Positions 19,062 to 28,225 of a stretch of DNA of 64,000 nt are shown one piece after another (position 1 is the stretch's first letter; the number at the start of each line of letters is the position of its first letter). The position numbers and the translations under genes are program-made. Under the pieces are notes generated by a model, which made no database searches, was not told the DNA's origin, and worked only from the letters and a program-made list of their open reading frames with translations. Location of the stretch: assembly GCA_009859145.1 (NCBI GenBank), contig VRVR01000009.1, forward strand, positions 248,001 through 312,000, given 5' to 3'. The stretch comes from Andalucia godoyi (lineage: Eukaryota > Discoba > Jakobea > Jakobida > Andaluciidae).

Positions 19062-20273
19062 TTATCTATTACTCGAATGTACGCCAGAACAAGCCCACGA
19101 ACCCCCGGGCTTCAGACTCCAGAATCGTACTGTGGCATCGTCGCCAGCAGACGAGAGAACGGTTCCCGTGGCATTGAAATCGATCTTTTGCACCTCTGCA
19201 TTGTGGTCGAGAAATCTCCCAACGCAGTCCGAGACCCATTTCACTGTTGAATCCACCCGTTTCTGCGAGACCTGGAATATCTGTACAGCGCCATCCTTGC
19301 CGCACGAAGCAACCAGATGAAACGACCTTCCCATCGATGGAGCCCACGACACCCCGGTCACTGCTCCCACATGCGAGCCAACATTGCACATTAATGCCCA
19401 CCCTCGAGAATTTGGTAGCTGCTCCCACATCGTGACACCTCCTCGTCCATCACCCACAAGGATGACAGCATTCTCTGGCGACATTCTCGACGGACACCAC
19501 CCGATGCACGTGCATCCATCTCGACTTACCTCAAACTCGTCCATCAGCTGCCAATACGTCAACTTTGACATATCTGAGCATTGATATACTCGAACAAACC
19601 CGTCCAAAGAACACAGCGCGAGCTTAAGCCCCATGTGTCGCGGAGCAAACTTCACGTCCAAAACAGAATCTCTCGAGTCGAGCAGCTTTGTCTTTTCATC
19701 CCAGCCGCGGATCTTTTCGTGAGCACCGCCCGATGGCCCTCCCCCAGTGGAAGACGCGACTGTTGTGGACCCTGATGCTGCTGATCCTGATCCTGATCCT
19801 GATCCGGACGACGATGATGATGATGATGACGACGACGACGACGAAGAAGAGGTGGGAGGGCCTCCGGATGCAGAATTTGTTTGCAGTTGCGATGCAGAAC
19901 TTGTCTTTTCAAAAGAATCCAAAGGCTCCATCCACACCTTGACCGACCTGTCCATGGAAGACGAAGCCAGGATCTGTCCGAATTCCGGGTGCGCCCACGA
20001 GACCTTGTACACCGGCCCGTCATGGCACGTCCACTCGGCAGCGCAAAAGTACTGCTGATGACTGCTGCTGCTGCTGCTGCTACTGTTGCTGCTGCTCCCC
20101 GTGGCACTCGTGACGGGGTTTGGAGACGCGCGCTGATCCCACACGCGAATGGCCCCATCCGATCCACACGTTGCCAATCGTCGTCCATAGTAGTCGTATT
20201 CCGCACAGTGAATAACCTCCTTGTGCTGACTGTCAAACACACACGCTGGTCGAAACACGGAACTGTATTCCAT
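19062..20273 (-). CDS. SEH1: SEH1-like nucleoporin (WD40)
   Basis: 403-residue beta-propeller protein. It begins with the SEH1-type repeat CAEYDYYGRRLATCGSDGAIRVWD; later repeats contain YKVSWAHPEFGQILASSSMD, VLDVKFAPRHMGLKLALCS, APSMGRSFHLVASCGKDG and, at the end, ATGTVLSSAGDDATVRFW, in the order found in SEH1. SEH1 is shared by the Nup107/Y complex of the nuclear pore and the GATOR2 complex that controls TORC1. An insertion of about 60 residues of Ser/Gly/Ala low complexity (about 125-185) lengthens it compared with the 350-360 residue norm. It is encoded by TCA/TCG/TCC-type runs and probably forms a loop. Confidence 0.93.
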   Translation of the reverse strand: MEYSSVFRPACVFDSQHKEVIHCAEYDYYGRRLATCGSDGAIRVWDQRASPNPVTSATGSSSNSSSSSSSSHQQYFCAAEWTCHDGPVYKVSWAHPEFGQILASSSMDRSVKVWMEPLDSFEKTSSASQLQTNSASGGPPTSSSSSSSSSSSSSSSGSGSGSGSAASGSTTVASSTGGGPSGGAHEKIRGWDEKTKLLDSRDSVLDVKFAPRHMGLKLALCSLDGFVRVYQCSDMSKLTYWQLMDEFEVSRDGCTCIGWCPSRMSPENAVILVGDGRGGVTMWEQLPNSRGWALMCNVGSHVGAVTGVSWAPSMGRSFHLVASCGKDGAVQIFQVSQKRVDSTVKWVSDCVGRFLDHNAEVQKIDFNATGTVLSSAGDDATVRFWSLKPGGSWACSGVHSSNR

Positions 20274-20642
20274 TCTCTTCTCTTTCCTTTCCTTTTCTTT
20301 CTGATTCTCGAATCAGCAAGACCACACGCAATTGTCCTCGAAAACGTTTTCTGCTTCATTTGCGCCATGCAGCTCGTGCACAAAATCAAGCAAAAAAAAA
20401 AAATCAGCAGCAGCTGGCATCAATTGAGCCTGGGACATGTAAAACAGAAACACATTTAACCCTCCTCCCCTATCGGAAAAACCCTAGCCTTCCCTCTCTC
20501 TCTCCCTTCCCCCAACGCCCGGTCTTCTCATGGTTTTCCCCCAACCACATCCACACACTTGGATGATGAACCAAAAAACCAAAAAGGCTGATTCGTTCGC
20601 AGAACACCGAATCTCCCGTTTTTTTTTTTGCACGTCTTTTGC

Positions 20643-20675
<33 letters not shown>

Positions 20676-21106
20676 GATAATTAATATTCATATAATAATA
20701 ATTTGATTTGATATATATATATATATATTGTTGCCCTCTTGTTTTTTTCTGACCTTCGGCTTCCTCGTGCAGATTCAATTTACTCAGTCGTTGGACACTC
20801 TTCTCTGTTCTCCTGTGTCCTTCTCTCTCTCTTTGGATCGTTCGTCTGTGTGTGCCGATCTGAACATTTTTTTCTAAATACCATTCTTTTTCATTTTTAT
20901 TTTCATTTAAATTTTAAATTCTTGCTTCTTTCTTTCTTTCTGTTCTGTTCTGTTCTGTTCCGTTGCAATTCTTGTTCTGGATCGTGCGTGGTGGTGGTTA
21001 TTCTTCTTGTTATTCTTCTTGTTATTCTTCTTGTTATTCTTCTTGCTAGAGTAATTGTTGCTTGTTTGGTGCGCTTTACGATTGCGTTTACAAATAGAGT
21101 GGAAGA
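20274..21106. promoter_or_regulatory. 833-bp divergent promoter region between SEH1 and the zinc-finger gene
   Basis: Contains a telo-box-like motif AAACCCTAG (20479-20487), an (ATT)n tract (20643-20675), a (TA)n tract (about 20711-20729), and C/T-rich stretches with repeated TTCTTGTTA units (about 21000-21045) before the zinc-finger start. No gene recognised. Confidence 0.5.
20479..20487 (+). promoter_or_regulatory. telo-box-like motif
   Basis: AAACCCTAG inside the SEH1/zinc-finger divergent promoter. The same core occurs twice in the eS4/RPF2 promoter. In plants, AAACCCTA (telo-box) is an established element of ribosomal-protein and translation-factor promoters; a role here is inference. 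Confidence 0.4.
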
Positions 21107-22171
21107 ATGTCTAAGCCCCAAAGTGCATCTTATCATCATCCTTATCAGTCACAACCTCTGAATTCGCAACTGCAACCATCTCAACCACAGTCACAGTCAC
21201 AGTCACAGTCACAGTCGCAGTCGCAGTCGCAACAACATTCATCGTCTTTTACAATGCTGCAATCGCCGCTGTCGCTTCCTTGTTCTCCTGGACCGACGTT
21301 CTTGGATAATGCTCCACCGCCTCTGTCCGTCGTGATCGCTCCGTCTCCATACGCTTCGCATGGACCAATGTCCCTCACCTCGCTTTCGCATTCGCAGTTT
21401 CAGCAGTTCCAATCGCACCAATATCAGCACCATCAACATCAACCACAGCAACATCACCAGCAACACCAGCAGCAGCATCATCATCATCACCAACAGCAGC
21501 AACAACAACAACAGATGATGATGAACCCATTTGTTATTGGACCTTCTTCGGTGTATTCGACGAATGTTCTGCAGTCGCCATCAGTGATGGATGTTCTTCC
21601 CACGCCGGCTTCTTCGTTGTTCCCAACGACGGTTTCGCCACGATCACAGTCAGCATTCCATTATCCTGCAGTGTCCACCACCTCTTCTTCTTCTTCCTCC
21701 TCCTCGTCATCATCATCGTCGATTCCGTCGGCATCGACTTCTACCTTGTTTTCGTCTTCAAATAACGGCATTCCTGCTTCACCGCAGTATTCGAAGAACA
21801 GTAGTAGCAGTAACAACAACAGCAACAACAACATTAGCAGCAGCAGCAACATCAGCAACAACAGTAGCGGTAACTGTGGCAGCGTGAATTACAGCAACCA
21901 GGCTGGCGCAGCAGTGGCAGGGGCTCCATCGACCGCATTACCAAGCGCAGGAGTGTTGACATCGTCTATTTTTGGAGCTGGGAGTGCGATGCCTGCGTTC
22001 AACATGATGACTCCTACAACAAACTCGAATCCACCAACGCCAATGTCGTTTTCCGTGTTGTCAGGGGGATCGCTTAGCTTGAATAATGGGAATGTGGCTG
22101 GTGAGGATTCGGCCTCGCATGCAAGTAATCTGATTGTCACACACAACCATGGCAGCCATCTCCACCAATAT

Positions 22172-22239
<68 letters not shown>

Positions 22240-23221
22240 TTTGCAGCATCATCAACATTTACCGCAGCAGCCACAACATCTAAATACAAATGCAGGTCTT
22301 ACCAGCAATGGCGGTGGACTGGCCAAACTTTCTGTATTCACGTCTGAGAAGGAGCTAGAGTTGCATCGAAGAGTGTCCGACACCTCGGAGTCCTTGTCGA
22401 ACCAGCACATCATGCATGTACAACATCATTCGCAGCCACCGCAAATGCTGCAACAGCAGCAGCAACTCCTTCTTCTTCAGCAGCAGCAGCAACAGCAGCA
22501 GCAATTGTTATCCGGAGCGTCTGGTGTATCAACTACTGACGGGAGGTCTTCATCATCTTTTGGAAGTGGGGGAAAATCAGATACGAGCTCGTTCTCGGAA
22601 GGTGCGAAGATTCCTTTTGCGTCGGCGTTTTCCACGCTGGTGTCTGGTCTAGGCAAGTTCAAGCCAAATCCGAAAGTGCAGCCTCGTGGAGAGTCGTTGT
22701 ATCCGTTGGCGTCCGCTCAGCCATCGCCCCTTTTCCCACTTCGCACACCCCGAATCGAAACACTGACTCCGGGTTCCATGTATATTCCAGGGTCTGCAGA
22801 TTCCGAGATTGGCAATGATCCGAGGTCTGGACACGGCGGAAAGCTGATGCATGCCGGCGGCATTCTCGGTGGAGATGATCACCCAGATGGTGAAGTCGAT
22901 GTTGTGGATGGCGACAAGCAGCACATCTGCCCATACCCGAACTGCGGAAAGGTTTTTGGGCACCCAACCAACTTGCGGCGCCATCTGCGCGTACATACAG
23001 GGGAGAAGCCTTTCCAATGCAGACATACCGGATGTGACAAGACATTCGCGCGAAGATGCGATTTGCTAACACACGAAAGAACCCACACCGGAGAGAGGCC
23101 GTATGTTTGCTCCGTCAAGGGCTGTGGAAAGTCGTTTACTACTTGCTCCAACTTGCGGCGGCATGAGAAGACGCACGGCATTGAGCACCATGACTCGCCT
23201 GCCGGTGACGATGCAGAGTAA
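21107..23221 (+). CDS. C2H2 zinc-finger transcription factor with poly-Q/Ser N-terminal region
   Basis: 704 residues. The last 90 or so carry three adjacent C2H2 fingers: [10 protein letters not shown]...[15 protein letters not shown]...HERTH and [10 protein letters not shown]...HEKTH, joined by TGEKPF and TGERPY linkers, so sequence-specific DNA binding is very likely. The C-x4-C spacing resembles TFIIIA/Zap1/Zic-like fingers. The remaining 600 residues are low complexity: QSQS repeats (about 25-42), His/Gln runs (about 105-143), Ser runs, an Asn/Ser run and a long poly-Gln (about residues 355-378) encoded by CAG/CAA. Such regions often act as activation domains. The target genes are unknown. 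The start is the first ATG of the frame. Confidence 0.9.
22168..22238 (+). repeat. CAG/CAA poly-glutamine tract
   Basis: About 24 consecutive Gln codons, with mixed CAG and CAA, inside the zinc-finger gene. Further Gln/His runs lie at about 21419-21510 and 22447-22505. The interruptions with CAA would limit slippage. Confidence 0.95.
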
Positions 23222-23414
23222 TTCCAGGAAGGGAAAGGGGGAGGAAGGAAAAAAAAAAAAAAGAAAGAAAAAGAAAAAGCCAGAAAATGCAGACTTATTA
23301 AAAATAATAATAAAAAATTTAAAAACGACATTCTGAACGATAAGAGTGTTTCATTTTTTCCTTCTTCAGCCTATCTATCTGCTACACATGTAATACAAGC
23401 AAGGGGAGTTTCGC

Positions 23415-24191
23415 TCACTTCTTGAGGCGGGCGTCACGCTCCTGGATGATGGACTTCTTGACACCCTTGTCCTTCGGGAGGGAAATCCAAGACTCCTTAC
23501 CCTTTCCGATAACGAAAACGTTGGCAATACGGGTGGAGAACTCGTGTCCGGCAGCATCACGAAGATGGATGATGTCGAACGCACCTGGGTGGCGTTCACG
23601 GTGAACAAACTCACCAACACGGCCGATGTTGGCACCTCCGGTGACAATGGCTACATTGCCAACTTCGAACTTTGCAAAGTCCACAACCTTGCCCGAGGCA
23701 AGATCAACCTTGACAGTGTCGTTCACGCAGATTGTCGGGTCAGAGTAGCGGAAAGTGCGTCCGTCGTTGGTGGCAATGTACGGGATGTCCTTGTCGCCAA
23801 CAGAGTTCTTGACAACGCGGCACAGCTTGAACGATGCCTCTGCCTCGTTGATGCGGTGGAGAGTAAAGCGCCCCTTGGTGTCGTAGATCAAGCGGAAGGT
23901 GTCATTGACACGGTCGATCTGGACAACGTCGAAAACTCCGGTCGGGTAGTTGACATCCGTGCGAACCTTTCCGTCAACTTTGACCAAACGCTGCATAACA
24001 ATCTGAATAGCCTCACGACGAGTCAAGGCGTACTTCAGGCGGTTGCGGAGCAAGAGAACCATGGGAATGCACTCACGCAGCTTGTGGGGTCCTGCAGAAG
24101 GACGGGGTGCCCAGACTCCTCCCATCTTGGAAAGCATCCAGTGGGACGGAGCATTCAAACGCTTCAAGTGGTGCTTGGGTCCTCGAACCAT
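23415..24191 (-). CDS. RPS4: 40S ribosomal protein eS4
   Basis: 258 residues, full length. It matches eS4 from end to end: [18 protein letters not shown] at the start, [23 protein letters not shown], the S4 domain with [28 protein letters not shown], the KOW-region segment [21 protein letters not shown], and the [14 protein letters not shown] ending. It is a structural component of the small ribosomal subunit near the mRNA entry side. It starts MVRG instead of the usual MARG. It is divergent with RPF2, a 60S assembly factor, and the shared promoter carries two telo-box-like motifs, which suggests co-regulation of ribosome production. Confidence 0.98.
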   Translation of the reverse strand: MVRGPKHHLKRLNAPSHWMLSKMGGVWAPRPSAGPHKLRECIPMVLLLRNRLKYALTRREAIQIVMQRLVKVDGKVRTDVNYPTGVFDVVQIDRVNDTFRLIYDTKGRFTLHRINEAEASFKLCRVVKNSVGDKDIPYIATNDGRTFRYSDPTICVNDTVKVDLASGKVVDFAKFEVGNVAIVTGGANIGRVGEFVHRERHPGAFDIIHLRDAAGHEFSTRIANVFVIGKGKESWISLPKDKGVKKSIIQERDARLKK

Positions 24192-24757
24192 CCTCTATTA
24201 TCAAATGTATGCCGGAAGCAAGAGAACGACAACGCAGAAAGCAGACAGGAGAAAAGAAAAACGGAAAAAAGAAAGAGAAACGGGGTGACCTAAGACAACA
24301 GTCCATTCCCCAAATTACATACTGCACCATATGGGAATGAAAAGAGGTGAAGACCTTCTCCAATGAAAAACCCTACAAACCCTAGCCCTCGGGGATTTTG
24401 CCCCAGTAACCTTCCCTAATGAAACGTCGTTAAATAAAAAAATTCAAATTCAAATTGAAAAATAAAATAAAACAGCACTACAACAGGCACTCTCACTGCA
24501 CGTTTTCGTCTTTTGTTTTTTTCTCGTTCAAAACTTCAAATTGATGCTTGAGTCATCCCGGAATATTTAATTTTTTTTTCTTTTGATTCGCTCTTGCTTT
24601 TTCCCTTTTTGCGGCTTTGATATCGCTGACTTGCATTTTTTTTTGCGTTCTGCATTTTTGCGTTCTGAAAATTTATTTTTCCCTCCTTAATTATTACAAA
24701 TCCAATTGCTGGTGTCCCGGAAAACAACGTAAATCAATTCTAGAGGGCCGCAAAACC
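24192..24757. promoter_or_regulatory. divergent ribosome-biogenesis promoter (eS4 / RPF2)
   Basis: 566 bp between the eS4 and RPF2 start codons. It carries two telo-box-like motifs 1 bp apart (24368-24375 and 24377-24385) roughly 180 bp upstream of eS4 and 375 bp upstream of RPF2. On the minus strand a GTATGT at 24322 and a TAATAG just before the eS4 ATG could delimit a 5'-UTR intron. The RPF2 side is T-rich. Confidence 0.6.
24368..24385 (+). promoter_or_regulatory. paired telo-box-like motifs
   Basis: AAACCCTA at 24368-24375 and AAACCCTAG at 24377-24385, between two divergent ribosome-related genes. Plants use this element in ribosomal-protein promoters (established); here its function is inferred from position. 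Confidence 0.5.
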
Positions 24758-25720
24758 ATGAAAGTCAAGGATATTGTGCGGACTCCCAAGACAAGGTCAT
24801 CGAAGCGAGCACTTCAAAAGAGGCTACCCAAGGTGTTTGAGAATCCGAAGCAGTCGCTGGTGCTGAGCGGCAAGCGGACGTCTGGTGTTGTTTCAGAGGT
24901 CTTGAAGGTTCTTCATTCTCTGCGCAAGCCGAATTCAAAGAAATTCACGCGAAAGAACGATGTCACTCCCTTTGAAGATGCATCGAAAATTGAATTTTTG
25001 GGTGGAAAAAACGACACTTCTCTTTTTGTCATTGGGTCACATTCCAAGAAGCGTCCGCATCACTTGACCTTTGGGCGCCTGTTCGATTTTGAACTCTATG
25101 ACATGTACGAGTTTGAGGTTGAGGGGTTTGAAGTGCCTCCTGTTTCGACACAGCAGTTGGGTTCAAAGCCTGTGTTGATTTTCCAAGGTGATCAGTTTGA
25201 GAATGATGCGACATATTGTGCAATCCGCGAGTATTTTCTTGACTTCGCTCGGGGTGCTGACCTGGAAAAGGTTTCTGCTGAAGGATTGCAGCACGCTCTT
25301 GTCTTTTCTGTGATTGGGTCTCGCATACATATCAAGCAGTACTACTTGCAATCACAATTCAAGAGTGAGGAGGCACCGAAAATCACTGCTGTTCCTTCGG
25401 GACTCCACATTGTCCTTGCGCCGAAACGAAATGTATTGGCAACTGCAGATAAGCGAAAGGTTGCGATGAGAAGATCGAAGCAGTCGCTGCCCATGAAGAC
25501 AAAGAACGTCGAGGAAGGCGCGGTCGGCACAGTACTGGGTCGTGTACATATGGAGAAGCAAGACCTGCAGCGACTTGCATTGAAGAAGATGAAGGGCTTG
25601 AAGCGAGCCAGGGAGTCTCCCGGTGCCGGTGCCGGTGCCGGTGCCGAGGCAGAGGTCGAAGCAGAAGCACAGACTGTGTTCAACGAAAGACCAGCCAAGG
25701 TAATGAAAAAGCAATCATAA
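24758..25720 (+). CDS. RPF2: RPF2, Brix-domain 60S assembly factor
   Basis: 320 residues. The N-terminus (RTPKTRSSKRALQKRLPKVFE) and the Brix-domain core (KNDTSLFVIGSHSKKRPHHLTFGRLFDFELYDMYEF, split here as two conserved blocks around residues 85-115) identify RPF2. In yeast and humans RPF2 works with RRS1 to bring the 5S RNP (5S rRNA, uL18, uL5) into pre-60S particles in the nucleolus. The C-terminus is basic with an Ala/Gly/Glu low-complexity run. The open frame reaches 47 codons further upstream through a T-rich leader giving an artificial hydrophobic segment; the start at 24758 (MKVKDIVRTPK) fits the family. Confidence 0.95.
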   Translation: MKVKDIVRTPKTRSSKRALQKRLPKVFENPKQSLVLSGKRTSGVVSEVLKVLHSLRKPNSKKFTRKNDVTPFEDASKIEFLGGKNDTSLFVIGSHSKKRPHHLTFGRLFDFELYDMYEFEVEGFEVPPVSTQQLGSKPVLIFQGDQFENDATYCAIREYFLDFARGADLEKVSAEGLQHALVFSVIGSRIHIKQYYLQSQFKSEEAPKITAVPSGLHIVLAPKRNVLATADKRKVAMRRSKQSLPMKTKNVEEGAVGTVLGRVHMEKQDLQRLALKKMKGLKRARESPGAGAGAGAEAEVEAEAQTVFNERPAKVMKKQS

Positions 25721-25991
25721 AGAAAAGCACCAGACAAAGGATGATCGCATCCAGTACATCATCAGCAGGGCCACCGCGTTACTGATCCTCCGAAACGGAA
25801 CACAAGTATTTCTAATATGTGATAGTATGGTATAGTATATATTTTTTCACTCGTTTATTTTATCACATTCTTCTTTTTCTTTTCTGTTTTTTTGCTTTGT
25901 TTTGTTTTGTTTTTGCCTTCTTCATTTTCTTGCCTTGTGAAACACACCAAACATTTCCCCTTTTTTGTTGCATGGAGAATGAAAGCGGTTT

Positions 25992-27317
25992 TCATCGGCT
26001 GCAGACGTTGGTGAGAGACGGCGCGTCCCAGCACTGCAGCGACTCCGACGCAATAAGCGGCTTGACGATGAGCGTGGCCGCCCGCAAAAGCCGGAATGCC
26101 ATAAAGACACGGGCAGGAGTCGGGAAAGGGAACAGAAGACGGGCGACACCGTACAGGGCAACAGAAAAGAAATGGAAAATAAGCATCGATGGATACGGTT
26201 TGAGCCCGGAAAGTAAACCAATCGGGCCCGACACTGCAATTCCTCCAAGCTTGAAGTAGTCAAAGCACGCCTTTCTCATGATGGGCAACGATGGATCATC
26301 TTGGGCAGAAAACACGGAATACAGTGCATTTGCAAGAATGTTGATTGTCGATGCGTACGGCTTTCTCTTTGAATAAAAGGCAGACATGATCTTCTCGAGT
26401 CGTTTGAGATCTGTCAAGTCCTTGCGAGATCGGATCAAGTTTGCAAACGTCAAGACGTCATTGAATGCGACCGTCATGCCGCCTCCAGTGAGGGGATGCC
26501 TGCAATTGAACGCATCGCCGAGAAGAATCGCCCCGGAGACAACATATGGCTTTCCGCTCATGGTTTTGTTTGGCATTGAGCGAATTCTTCCTTTCTGCAC
26601 AGCCGAGACAAAGTACGGTTTGATCTCGGTAGGCAATTGGGGAGCAATCTCTGTCAGAAGATACGCGGTCATATCGCCATTGGAGATGGAAGGCAGCTTG
26701 CCGTTGATGTCCACCAGAACACGGCACTCCGTTGAGCTGATGGGGTACGCAAGAACTGGCGTGGGTTTTGCAAGGATCACGTGGCCGTGCCACGGGAACG
26801 GAAGATGTTCATTTGCTCCTTCCATCAAGATGCCGACAAAGTGAGACCGGACCACCGGCTGAGCATCAGAAATCTTGGAGCGGAATACGGACCCCGAGCC
26901 GTCGCATACGATCGTAACGGCAGATTTGATGCGCTTCTGCTTGCCATCGGCATCACGAAACAGCAATCCAGTGATGCGACTTCCTTCTTCAACCAAGCGA
27001 GTGACGGTGCCTGCAATCAGCGAGACCCCAGTCGTTCCGCGAGCAGACGATCGCAGATTCTGCACAAACCTCCCATGGTGAAACGCCCGTCCAATCGCCG
27101 GCTTTCCTTTCACAATAGGATACTTCAGTTGAAGCCTCTGATTGTCCATAAACACAGAATATCCTTGGATCTTGCACGCATCGATTCCTTCCATGGTTTC
27201 CGCAAGACCCAGCTGCGTCAGCGCATTCACACCACCAGGTTGCAGCAACTCACCAATCAAACGATCCGGTTCACTGGATAGATAGATAGATAGAGAGATA
27301 GATAGATAGATAGAGAG

Positions 27318-27349
<32 letters not shown>

Positions 27350-27717
27350 AAACACAAACACACACACAAAGAAACATCAGCATCTGGACAGCAATCGTCA
27401 CAATAAATGCATCATGGCATGCAAAGCTCGAAGGTGAAGAAAAAAGAATAAAAACGGACATACGATAGATCTCGTTCGACAACAATTACTTTGAATCCCT
27501 TCTTTCCAAGCACATATGCTAGTGTGGCACCCACCACTCCTCCTCCAACGATGACGACGTCCGAGTGGATCATTTCCGCAGAGCCGGACGATCCAGCAGA
27601 GCCGGATGCCGATGTCGATGTCGGTTCCTCGGATGCAATGGCCGGAACTGAAAGACGCGAAACATTGGGGAAAATATGACGCGCAACAACCGCTGCACGA
27701 GACTCTGGAATAGACAT
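25992..27717 (-). CDS. SQLE: squalene monooxygenase (squalene epoxidase), two exons
   Basis: Exon 1 is 27464-27717 and exon 2 is 25992-27273 on the minus strand, giving 511 residues. Exon 1 holds the FAD-binding motif VVIVGGGVVGATLAYVL. Splicing joins VVERDL to SEPDRLIGELLQPGG, rebuilding the most conserved block of squalene epoxidases. Exon 2 has the second FAD motif, GDAFNCRHPLTGGGMTVAFNDV, and hydrophobic C-terminal segments expected for ER membrane attachment. The enzyme converts squalene to 2,3-oxidosqualene, the first oxygen-requiring step of sterol synthesis, so the organism probably makes sterols aerobically. The N-terminal 45 residues are Ser/Ala-rich without a clear membrane anchor. 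Confidence 0.96.
27274..27463 (-). other. spliceosomal intron in squalene epoxidase (190 bp) with GATA microsatellite
   Basis: Donor GTATGT (first base 27463), acceptor CAG (last base 27274), phase 2. Its acceptor half is a (GATA/GAGA)n tract (27276-27349), read as TATC/TCTC on the sense strand, which supplies the pyrimidine tract. Splicing restores a highly conserved SQLE motif. Confidence 0.93.
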
Positions 27718-28225
27718 GTTCTACTTTGTTGCTCTCAACCTTTCCAAACAATTTTCTGAACAGAAAAAAAATAATAAGAATAAGAATAAGAAGGATGAAG
27801 AACTAAAGATGAAATAGCAACAAGCAACAACAATAATAAAAGGCAAAAGACAAAAGGCAAAATGCAAAAGGCAAAAGGCAAAAGGCAAAAAACGAATATG
27901 CCTATCGAAACGGAAACTCGGACAAAAATACTTGGCTTTTTTGGTGCAAAAATATATGAATGGGGTTTAATAATAACGCGCGCATCAGTCGGGCGGAGTT
28001 TTATTTTCTGCTCTACAAAGCAGGTTCTACGATCAGTGAGACTGATGAAAAGACGAGAACAGGACGAGAAACAAAAAAGGCCAAGCGAGCAGGACGATTT
28101 CATAGGAGATGGGGAAGGGGGGGGCACTGACGACACGGGGAAAACTGGCGGAATTTTCGAAAAAGCAACGAGCGAACCAAAATATACGTTAAAATTGACA
28201 AGAAGAAGAAAATAATACACAATTA
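27718..28225. promoter_or_regulatory. 508-bp gap between tandem LKR/SDH and SQLE genes
   Basis: Promoter side of SQLE and 3' flank of LKR/SDH. Contains a GGCAAAA heptamer repeat (27841-27891) and AT-rich sequence. No gene recognised. Confidence 0.5.
27841..27891 (+). repeat. tandem heptamer repeat (GGCAAAA)n
   Basis: About seven imperfect units of 7 bp in intergenic DNA. One of four 7-bp-period tandem repeats in this window. Confidence 0.85.

Noticed and set aside
20739-21161. 140-residue + strand hydrophobic frame
   Set aside because: Pyrimidine-rich leader of the zinc-finger gene in another frame; repeats of TTCTTGTTA explain it.
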